Of a DNA stretch of 10,231 nt, positions 5,220 to 10,231 are shown piece by piece. Below the pieces are notes generated by a model. It had not been told where the DNA came from, ran no database searches, and saw nothing but the letters and a program-made list of their open reading frames with translations. The translations under genes and the position numbers were made by a program. Numbering within the stretch: the stretch's first letter is position 1; each line of letters begins with the position of its first letter. Origin of the DNA: Rickettsiales bacterium (GTDB taxonomy: Bacteria; Pseudomonadota; Alphaproteobacteria; Rickettsiales; JANQQO01); contig JANQQO010000264.1 in assembly GCA_028289305.1 (NCBI GenBank), forward strand, positions 1-10,231, given 5' to 3'.

Positions 5220-7568
5220 CTATTCCCCCGGTTTAAGCTGCACCTGGTGTGGGAAGTCGCGGGTGATGGAATCCAGCTTGAGCGGCACGTGGATATATTC
5301 CCCGTCATTCCATAGCTCCACCTGATCGATGAAGCCGGAACTACCAAACCAGCCATCCTGCCCGCCGAGCAACACAAAATAATTCGCATCCGGGTCTGAT
5401 AAATCCGAAATATGCCGCGCCTGCGAGCCATAATTCGTGTCATGCGGCTTCTTGCTAATCTCCGGATGCGCGGTTTTCATCACCGTATCTTTTGAGCCAG
5501 AAACCGGCATATTCGGCCCCCGAAACAACGCGCCCATCAGCGGCGCCCCGCTTAACAAATGGCTCACATCCAGCCGGTGTATATCGCCCCAATTTTCGTG
5601 GATGCGCATAATCTCCTTTGCCTCGTCCAGCGCCTCGATAATCACATCGCGCAGCATCATCTCCGGCATGCAGGTTAAATCCTGCGCCAGCATCGTGCGG
5701 AAAAAATCGGAACGCTTGAGCCAGCTATAATCATCGCCGCGGCCAAACACATCGTAAAACCGTGGTGAGAATGTGGCGAAAAACACCGCATAGGCGAGCG
5801 CCCCGCGCGACTCAGCATGAAAATGCCCATCCCAAGAGCGTATCAGCTGGGTCACCTCATCCTCAGGGATCGCGAGCATATTAAACTGCCCGACAAACAC
5901 ATCGCGCAGCACCACATTGGATTCCGAATACACATCCTGCTGCAATGCTACCAGATCATCATAGCTTACCTTGTCATCCTTGCTGAGCAGCGCTTTTATG
6001 CGATCAATCCGGTCTGGAATCGGGAAGAAATAGCCAATCGGCACCTGTGCTTCGGTTGGCTTGTTATTCGCTGAGGCCAAAAACCCTTCCTCCGGGTTAT
6101 AGCTATAGGGTAGCTCAGTACTCCGCACCAAATCACTCCAGCGCCGCTCATACAGATCCACATCCACCAATATATCCGACGGGCGTTCTTTGCTCCGCCG
6201 CGGTAAAAAGGTGGCGATGAGCTGCCCAATATTTCCCTCCTCATCGGCATAGAGCATGTTCTCTGCGGGCACCGAAAACGGTTGATACGCCGCACGAAAT
6301 TCCTCCCAATTGGTGGCTTTGGCCACATCCAACATCGCGGTGATCTCATCACTCAGCTGATGTCCCGTCCAGGAAAGCGCGAGCGTCTTGCCCTCCACCT
6401 GCGGCAGCAGGGCAATATCATTAATCACCGGCCCATAGCGCGTAGTGCGATACTCGGCCTCCGTATCCGGCCACATCCGCACCTCCACCGTCTCGCGATG
6501 CGTGGTAAACGCCTCTTCCGGCAGATCGCTCACATCATAAAGATCGCTAATCGCGCCGCGCAGATTGGTACCACCCCAAGCAATATGCTGATTCCGCCCA
6601 AAGGCAAAGATCGGCAGGCCCGGCGCCATCATCCCCACCGCGTGATAAGAGGGTGATTTTACCCCGGCAATCAGCCACATATTCGGGATCATAATCCCCA
6701 GATGCGGGTCATTGGCGATCAACGCATGCCCATTCGCGCTGCGCTCAGGCGCTACTACCAGGCTATTGCTGCCAATCCGCCCCATATTCATGAATAGCCG
6801 CCCTAATATATCGCGCTGGCGCGCCATCCCGTCATCTTCCGCATGCTCCTCCGCCTGCGGCCGCGGCGTATTATAGGTAGAGTGCGCGGTCGCCTCAAAA
6901 CTCGTCGAATTATTATCGCTCGCATCCAAAAAAGTGCGCCAGATCTGCGGCCAATCGCTGCGACTGCGGTGCTGCAGCAAGGTCGCCCAATAAAACCAAT
7001 TCACATCAATCCCACCCATGCGGCCAATCGCAATCACATCCTGCGCCCGCCATGGCGTTTTCTCTAACCCCAATACCTGAAACTCCAACGGCAAGCGGTT
7101 GCTATTCGCAATCACATCGTTAATGCCTTCAACAAACCGCTCCAGCCACAGCCGTGACTCCGGCGTCATCGCCGCAAAAATCGCATCGGCCTTTTTATCG
7201 AAATCAATCACCCGCAGGGCTTTATCGAGCTCCATGAAAAACGGCCCGCCCATCTCAGCAATACGGCCCGTGGCAATACGCCGTGCCATTTCCAGCTGGC
7301 CGAGCCGCAAATGCGCCTGCACCATACCGAGTACGTAAGCGGCATCGCTATCGGTTTCGGCGTGCACAAACGGCACCAGCCGGTCATGCCAGTAAATCGT
7401 CACCGGTTTTTCTAAATTAAGTCCCGTTGTTGGGAACATCGCCACGCGCTCTGCTGCGGTAGTCGGTGCGGGAAAGCGCGGCACTACCTGATACGCCACA
7501 TAGCCCAGGGCGATGACCAGCAACGCCATCACTGAAACGCCTATCCGCAATGCCCATTTACGCCACAT
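5220..7568 (-). CDS. Penicillin acylase family protein (membrane-anchored Ntn hydrolase)
   Basis: This 782-residue protein belongs to the penicillin amidase/acylase family: enzymes that hydrolyse amide bonds of acylated substrates (beta-lactam side chains, N-acyl-homoserine lactones, N-acyl amino acids and others) and self-cleave to expose an N-terminal nucleophile. Residues about 9-29 form a hydrophobic N-terminal anchor or uncleaved signal, so the enzyme should face the periplasm. The alpha part has the usual AxxxLGMVQAHxRLxQLEMARRIATGRIAEM stretch (about 76-107). The nucleophile is predicted to be Ser267 in RIGSNSLVV, followed by the family's ANDPHL (285-290), HIAWGGTN (328-335) and AENMLYADEEGNIGQ (435-449), which includes the oxyanion Asn437. 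Full family length with no breaks. The ATG at 7568 has GGGAGG about 5-7 nt upstream and overlaps the end of the ceramidase gene by 11 bp, implying translational coupling. Substrate cannot be told from sequence alone. Confidence 0.96.
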   Translation of the reverse strand: MWRKWALRIGVSVMALLVIALGYVAYQVVPRFPAPTTAAERVAMFPTTGLNLEKPVTIYWHDRLVPFVHAETDSDAAYVLGMVQAHLRLGQLEMARRIATGRIAEMGGPFFMELDKALRVIDFDKKADAIFAAMTPESRLWLERFVEGINDVIANSNRLPLEFQVLGLEKTPWRAQDVIAIGRMGGIDVNWFYWATLLQHRSRSDWPQIWRTFLDASDNNSTSFEATAHSTYNTPRPQAEEHAEDDGMARQRDILGRLFMNMGRIGSNSLVVAPERSANGHALIANDPHLGIMIPNMWLIAGVKSPSYHAVGMMAPGLPIFAFGRNQHIAWGGTNLRGAISDLYDVSDLPEEAFTTHRETVEVRMWPDTEAEYRTTRYGPVINDIALLPQVEGKTLALSWTGHQLSDEITAMLDVAKATNWEEFRAAYQPFSVPAENMLYADEEGNIGQLIATFLPRRSKERPSDILVDVDLYERRWSDLVRSTELPYSYNPEEGFLASANNKPTEAQVPIGYFFPIPDRIDRIKALLSKDDKVSYDDLVALQQDVYSESNVVLRDVFVGQFNMLAIPEDEVTQLIRSWDGHFHAESRGALAYAVFFATFSPRFYDVFGRGDDYSWLKRSDFFRTMLAQDLTCMPEMMLRDVIIEALDEAKEIMRIHENWGDIHRLDVSHLLSGAPLMGALFRGPNMPVSGSKDTVMKTAHPEISKKPHDTNYGSQARHISDLSDPDANYFVLLGGQDGWFGSSGFIDQVELWNDGEYIHVPLKLDSITRDFPHQVQLKPGE

Positions 7569-8202
7569 GCGTTCCCTCCCCTATACGCATCAGATCTTTC
7601 ACCAATAGATATACCGTCACCGCACTGAAAATATGCCACAGGAAATGCGTGCCCATCGGCAGCGAGGCGCAGAGCCAAATATCCAAGGCCCGGCACGCAA
7701 TCGCCAGCGCAAAACAGAGTGCCGCAATCAAAAATACCTGCGCAGCACGCGCGTCCCGCTTGCGTAGATACAGCGCCACCCCGCCAAGCACCAGCACAAT
7801 CGGCACAAACGCATTGCTTTTTTGCAATAACACATCATTCGCCACCAGCGAGGCCAGATAGATACTGAAAAACACGCCCGCAATCGCCATCCACGCCAAG
7901 GCAGGATGCCAATGAAACACGCGCCGTGTGAAGAGCAGAAGATAGAGCGGTACGAGCAGCGCAATCGGCGCAATATCGAGCGCCAGTGCCCAAGGCTCAC
8001 CCGTGCTATGCCATAACATGCTCCCCACGCCAATCGCGAGCACCAGCCAGATCATCACCAAAAGCGCCCGATCGGGCGTGCCCTGGCGATAAATCTTGTG
8101 CAATGCAGCAAAGGCAAGGAGAAAGACGAGACTGCTAAGAATATTCAAAGGCTGTGGAAACCAAGCAATAGAGCCAGCTTCACAATAGGTAAAGTCAAAC
8201 AT
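7558..8202 (-). CDS. Ceramidase-family (CREST) integral membrane hydrolase
   Basis: The protein is about 214 residues with seven or so hydrophobic helices. It carries alkaline-ceramidase/CREST signatures: an N-terminal TYCE with a PLNxxSSLxF helix, GVGSMLWHSTGEPWALALDI holding the conserved Ser, His and Asp, and near the end THFLWHIFSA with two His. In this superfamily the Ser, Asp and three His form a metal-dependent amidohydrolase site in the membrane; eukaryotic members cleave ceramide to sphingosine and fatty acid. The bacterial substrate is unknown. I favour the ATG at 8202 (GGTG 6 nt upstream, protein opening MFDFTYCEAGS); an in-frame GTG at 8211 would add three residues, and neither has a strong Shine-Dalgarno. 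It overlaps the downstream acylase gene by 11 bp. The promoter at 8243-8248 gives a short leader containing a hairpin. Confidence 0.92.
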   Translation of the reverse strand: MFDFTYCEAGSIAWFPQPLNILSSLVFLLAFAALHKIYRQGTPDRALLVMIWLVLAIGVGSMLWHSTGEPWALALDIAPIALLVPLYLLLFTRRVFHWHPALAWMAIAGVFFSIYLASLVANDVLLQKSNAFVPIVLVLGGVALYLRKRDARAAQVFLIAALCFALAIACRALDIWLCASLPMGTHFLWHIFSAVTVYLLVKDLMRIGEGTHVA

Positions 8203-8219
8203 TATGAACACCCACGATT

Positions 8220-8240
8220 ACGGTGATACAGTCTCACCGT
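8220..8240. repeat. Leader hairpin of the ceramidase gene
   Basis: ACGGTGA (8220-8226) pairs perfectly with TCACCGT (8234-8240) around the loop TACAGTC. It lies at or just after the predicted transcription start on the minus strand and about 20 nt before the start codon, so it could stabilise the mRNA 5' end or act as a small operator. Confidence 0.5.
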
Positions 8241-8254
8241 GTATTATAGCACAA
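8234..8254 (-). promoter_or_regulatory. Promoter of the ceramidase-acylase operon (extended -10)
   Basis: On the minus strand, TGCTATAAT gives a perfect -10 (TATAAT, plus positions 8243-8248) with the TGn extension. The -35 region is weak (CTGCAA at 18 nt spacing). The whole 21-nt block is repeated with two changes at 9862-9882, in front of another minus-strand gene, which supports its being a real promoter. Confidence 0.7.
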
Positions 8255-8354
8255 CACCGCCCATTTTTGCAGGATTATTGCGGGTATTGAGAAAGAGTAT
8301 ACGCTTCTTCTTGACAGGCGCTTAAATCTGTTTTCTGTCTTCTTAAATGACGCT

Positions 8355-8405
8355 TGGGGCGCCGCGTAGGCTGCGCTCCCACTTGGTCGCTAGTCGTCGC
8401 TAGCG
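8355..8405. repeat. Two adjacent hairpins with a 10-nt tandem repeat downstream of dps
   Basis: TGGGGCGC (8355-8362) pairs with GCGCTCCCA (8373-8381), one T bulged, forming the first hairpin. CGCTAG (8388-8393) and CTAGCG (8400-8405) form the second. The unit GTCGCTAG occurs twice 10 nt apart (8386 and 8396). The block sits just past the 3' end of dps. It lacks a T-run on the minus strand, so it is more like a REP-type element or an RNA-stabilising structure than a classical terminator. The rest of the 8255-8437 interval holds no gene that I can support. Confidence 0.5.
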
Positions 8406-8437
8406 CTCCTCCAATTCTACCCCCCGTCTTCTGCAAG

Positions 8438-8917
8438 CTATGCCGCGGATTTGTTGCTAGCGCCTTCGCTTACCTCTTCGCCCAACAGTGCGGCCAGCAT
8501 CCAGGCGGCCTTCTCATGCGTGGCGATACGCTGCACCATCGCATCCACCGTGGCTTCATCGCCTTGCTGATCGGCTTTTTCCAGCGCTGTTTTCAGCACC
8601 GCTACGATCGCCTGATTATCGGCTTTGAGCTCAGCCACCATTTGCTCTGCCGCCGCGTTCTCATCGCCATCTTTAATGCTCGCCAAGCTTTGATACGCCG
8701 CAAAACCGCCCGGCGCTTTCTGCCCCAGCGCACGAATGCGCTCAGCGATCTCATCAATCGCCGCTGCCAGATCGGTATATTGCTCCTCAAACAATTCATG
8801 CAGGCTCTTAAACTGCGGGCCTGTTACATTCCAATGATAATTCTGTGTTTTTAAGTAAAGCGCATAGCTCTCCGCCAATACATGCTTCAGCGCCTCTACA
8901 ACGGGTGTATTCGACAT
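8438..8917 (-). CDS. dps: Dps-family mini-ferritin (DNA-starvation/stationary-phase protection protein)
   Basis: The 159-residue product matches the Dps family in length and motifs. Dps proteins form twelve-subunit shells that oxidise and store iron using hydrogen peroxide, protecting DNA. The inter-subunit ferroxidase ligands are visible: His28 in QNYHWNVTGPQF, His40 in LHELFEEQY, Glu44 where E. coli has Asp67, then Asp55 and Glu59 in IDEIAERI. Spacing of 12, 4, 11 and 4 residues agrees with the family. The N-terminus is short, with only Lys11 and His12 near the start, and lacks the Lys/Arg-rich extension that lets E. coli Dps bind DNA, so DNA binding is doubtful; the C-terminal tail is Ser/Ala with one Lys. 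The ATG at 8917 has AAGGAG at 6-7 nt. It appears monocistronic, isolated by the terminator at 9027-9048. No convincing -35/-10 or OxyR site was found upstream. Confidence 0.96.
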   Translation of the reverse strand: MSNTPVVEALKHVLAESYALYLKTQNYHWNVTGPQFKSLHELFEEQYTDLAAAIDEIAERIRALGQKAPGGFAAYQSLASIKDGDENAAAEQMVAELKADNQAIVAVLKTALEKADQQGDEATVDAMVQRIATHEKAAWMLAALLGEEVSEGASNKSAA

Positions 8918-9026
8918 GTTTTTCTCCTTCTGCTAAAAAGTTTTCCCTATTGCTATAATGGATTTCGTCGCAACGCCAGATTTTGTTACATCCCACCCGC
9001 TTATCCCCGAAAAATAGGCAAAAGAA

Positions 9027-9048
9027 AAGCCCCCCGGGTGGGGGGCTT
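9027..9048 (-). terminator. GC-rich intrinsic terminator of the gene at 9054-9740
   Basis: AAGCCCCCC (9027-9035) and GGGGGGCTT (9040-9048) form a perfect 9-bp stem with a four-base loop. On the minus strand the stem is followed by TTTTCTTTT. It starts 5 nt beyond the stop codon of the minus-strand gene and separates that gene from dps. On the plus strand there is no T-run, so it is directional. Confidence 0.9.
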
Positions 9049-9053
9049 CGCCG

Positions 9054-9740
9054 TTAGGCGTTCGTTGTGCTTGCAACAGTCGGCGCTGTGACGCTTGTTG
9101 AATGACTGGCGACACTCGCCACGAGACCAACCGCGCCATGCTGACCCATAAGCTCTGTGAGATCCGAGCCGATCTGGCGGCATCCGTGAAGCACCCGCAA
9201 TGCGGTGGTCCCCAGCTCCTCCAGAGCGTTCAGAAGCCCGGGAACATTGTCTTTGCCGAACACCACCAGAATTCGGTCTCCCTGCTTTGCACGGTGGATG
9301 ATCCAGCATTCCGTGTCAGTATACATGACGCGGAAATCCGGCCCATGATACGAGGCAGGTCTTCTGTCATCTTGCCCGGTCTTGATCAGCTCACAAAGCT
9401 GCTTCACTTGCGCCTCGGTGAACTCAAGTTCCGTGGTGTCACCATCGTCATGAACGAGGCCGTCGAAGCTGCCGTCCATAAGCGCGTTCAACGCACCGGG
9501 CTCCTGAAGCCTCTTCATAAACGCGGACGGTGCCTCACCTTCTCGGCTACGAAGCACCACCCCCTTGTTGAGTCCTACGACGCGTGCAAAGTAACACGTC
9601 GCGTCGTCAACAACAGCGATGACACGGTCACCCGCTAAGACGAAGGAAGACACGCCGTCATCCAGCTTAGAGGCGATGCCTGATGCAAGATCAAAAATAT
9701 CCTCCGCCACTTCGATGACCAACCCTTGTTCGTCTGCCAT
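9054..9740 (-). CDS. Uncharacterised acidic 228-residue protein
   Basis: The frame starts at ATG 9740 with AAAGGA about 7 nt upstream and is bracketed by its own promoter (9862-9882) and terminator (9027-9048), so it is a well-supported single-gene unit. The product is soluble and acidic in its N-terminal half. Predicted strands alternate with helices: SSFVLAGDRVIAVVDD (about 31-46), a helix around 107-120, and RILVVFGKDNVPGLLNALEEL (about 156-176). The C-terminal tail (about 208-228) is rich in Ser/Thr/Ala/Val. There are Cys at 49, 116, 145 and 187 but no recognised metal or catalytic motif, no signal peptide and no membrane helix. I do not recognise the family. The leader is unusually long, about 120 nt, and contains a hairpin. 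The long ORF on the opposite strand (9102-9638) is a shadow. Confidence 0.85.
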   Translation of the reverse strand: MADEQGLVIEVAEDIFDLASGIASKLDDGVSSFVLAGDRVIAVVDDATCYFARVVGLNKGVVLRSREGEAPSAFMKRLQEPGALNALMDGSFDGLVHDDGDTTELEFTEAQVKQLCELIKTGQDDRRPASYHGPDFRVMYTDTECWIIHRAKQGDRILVVFGKDNVPGLLNALEELGTTALRVLHGCRQIGSDLTELMGQHGAVGLVASVASHSTSVTAPTVASTTNA

Positions 9741-9831
9741 GGTTTTTTCCTTTCAAAAACCACTGTAACATTTTCTCACCCACCCACGCGGCGGGGGAAA
9801 CATGTATATTTATCAGAAATCAACCTGTAAT

Positions 9832-9855
9832 CACTTGTTCCCAAAGGGAAAAGTG
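9832..9855. repeat. Leader hairpin of the gene at 9054-9740
   Basis: CACTT (9832-9836) pairs with AAGTG (9851-9855), and TTCCC (9838-9842) with GGGAA (9846-9850), around an AAA loop with one bulged G. This makes a ten-pair stem starting about 10 nt into the predicted minus-strand transcript. The remaining leader down to 9741 is AT-rich apart from a GC-rich patch at about 9778-9797. Confidence 0.55.
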
Positions 9856-9861
9856 TAATTT

Positions 9862-9882
9862 TCACCGTATAGTATAGCACAA
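9862..9882 (-). promoter_or_regulatory. Promoter of the gene at 9054-9740, near-copy of the ceramidase promoter
   Basis: On the minus strand TGCTATACT supplies an extended -10 (TATACT, plus 9871-9876). No good -35 is seen. The 21-nt block matches 8234-8254 at 19 positions, including the downstream CGGTGA, which would cover the transcription start. Transcription from about 9864 leaves a leader of about 120 nt. Confidence 0.65.
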
Positions 9883-9942
9883 AATGCAAAAAAGTAATGT
9901 GAAACTTTTATGACAATGGGTATTGTTATATTTCAATGACTT

Positions 9943-10158
9943 AACGGGGTTTAGGGGTTAGGATAAGGGATTTTGGCTGTATAAAAACCTTCCCCCACCC
10001 CCGTCATCCTCATGGCAGGATTTTTGCCCTTTTAGCAAAAATCGTGACATGGGGATCCAGGCATACAGCAAGGTAATACTGGATCCCCACCTTCGCTTAC
10101 GCTCGGTGAGGATGACGCTCTATTTCTAATCCCCAATCCCTAACGCCTAATCCCTTGC
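9943..10158. repeat. Nested inverted-repeat intergenic element
   Basis: The core is bounded by CGTCATCCTCA (10002-10012) and its exact complement TGAGGATGACG (10107-10117). Inside are two perfect hairpins: GATTTTTGC/GCAAAAATC (10019-10027 with 10035-10043, 7-nt loop) and TGGGGATCCAG/CTGGATCCCCA (10050-10060 with 10079-10089, 18-nt loop). CACC/GGTG at 10087-10108 makes a smaller fourth stem. Outside the core, AT/GC-mixed arms at 9943-9972 and 10128-10158 are also inverted copies, matching about 22 of 27 aligned columns with one gap. GTCATCC...GGATCC palindromes are a common style of dispersed intergenic repeat in alphaproteobacteria. No ORF or transposase lies in it. Confidence 0.8.
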
Positions 10159-10212
10159 CATTCCCTATGCCCTACTCCCCTATTCCCTATCCATCCTTGT
10201 CTTTTTTCCCTA
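10138..10212. repeat. Degenerate CCCTA-rich tract at the right edge
   Basis: CCCTA occurs at 10138, 10163, 10170, 10178, 10185 and 10208; the central four are spaced 7, 8 and 7 nt. The tract overlaps the right outer arm of the nested repeat and continues past it. The left arm carries the complementary TAGGG. No gene is visible between 9741 and the window end. Confidence 0.5.
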
Positions 10213-10231
10213 TTTCGCCTATAGCCAAGCT

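Noticed and set aside
8354..8854. 166-codon plus-strand frame across the dps gene
   Set aside because: It is antisense to dps, whose ferroxidase motifs are unmistakable, and its start lies in the hairpin repeat block.
8954..8959. Perfect TATAAT with TGn extension on the plus strand upstream of dps
   Set aside because: No plus-strand gene follows. The transcript would run antisense into the 9054-9740 gene, no -35 is present, and the hairpin at 9027-9048 lacks a plus-strand T-run, so no small RNA can be supported.
9102..9638. 178-codon plus-strand frame antisense to the gene at 9054-9740
   Set aside because: No Shine-Dalgarno or promoter precedes it, and the minus-strand gene has promoter, ribosome-binding site and terminator.
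9943..10231. CRISPR array or prophage attachment site in the right-hand repeats
   Set aside because: The repeats are inverted and nested, not direct repeats with uniform spacers, and no cas, integrase or tRNA sequence is visible nearby.

Overview
The window reads as a piece of a free-standing bacterial chromosome, most likely from an alphaproteobacterium. This is an inference from protein style (XRE regulator with a long effector domain, CREST-type ceramidase, penicillin-acylase-family hydrolase) and from the GTCATCC...GGATCC style intergenic palindrome at the right end. A host-associated or predatory lifestyle is possible because of the exported ankyrin protein, but no marker here fixes the genus. 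No rRNA, tRNA, CRISPR array, insertion sequence or prophage gene is visible.

Left part (1-3272, minus strand): an XRE-family regulator (2592-3272) lies upstream of a very large exported protein (1-2492, running off the left edge). The latter has a signal peptide, about five ankyrin repeats and then more than 600 residues of Pro/Ala/Glu/Val-rich low-complexity sequence. Its coding bias creates several long false ORFs on the opposite strand.

Centre (3273-5150, plus strand): divergent from the XRE gene across about 190 bp of repeat-rich DNA are an unknown AT-richer gene (3466-4158), a small unknown basic protein (4230-4469) and a six-helix VUT/YhhQ-family queuosine-precursor transporter (4485-5150). 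The last two share a nearly duplicated ribosome-binding region and probably form an operon. The run ends at a strong bidirectional terminator.

Right-centre (5166-8254, minus strand): a ceramidase-family membrane hydrolase (7558-8202) overlaps the start of a membrane-anchored penicillin-acylase-family Ntn hydrolase (5220-7568). Two amide-bond hydrolases are thus translationally coupled, transcribed from an extended -10 promoter at 8243-8248.

Right part (8355-10231): a hairpin-rich spacer, a Dps mini-ferritin (8438-8917), a clean GC-rich terminator, and an unrecognised 228-residue acidic protein (9054-9740). The promoter of the latter is a 19-of-21 copy of the ceramidase promoter, and each of the two promoters is followed by a leader hairpin. 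The last 490 bp have no gene; they hold a nested inverted-repeat element (9943-10158) and a degenerate CCCTA-rich tract.

No complete known defence or secretion system is seen. The most unusual items are the exported ankyrin/low-complexity protein, the coupled ceramidase-acylase pair, the duplicated promoter, the repeat-laden divergent control region and the nested palindrome.
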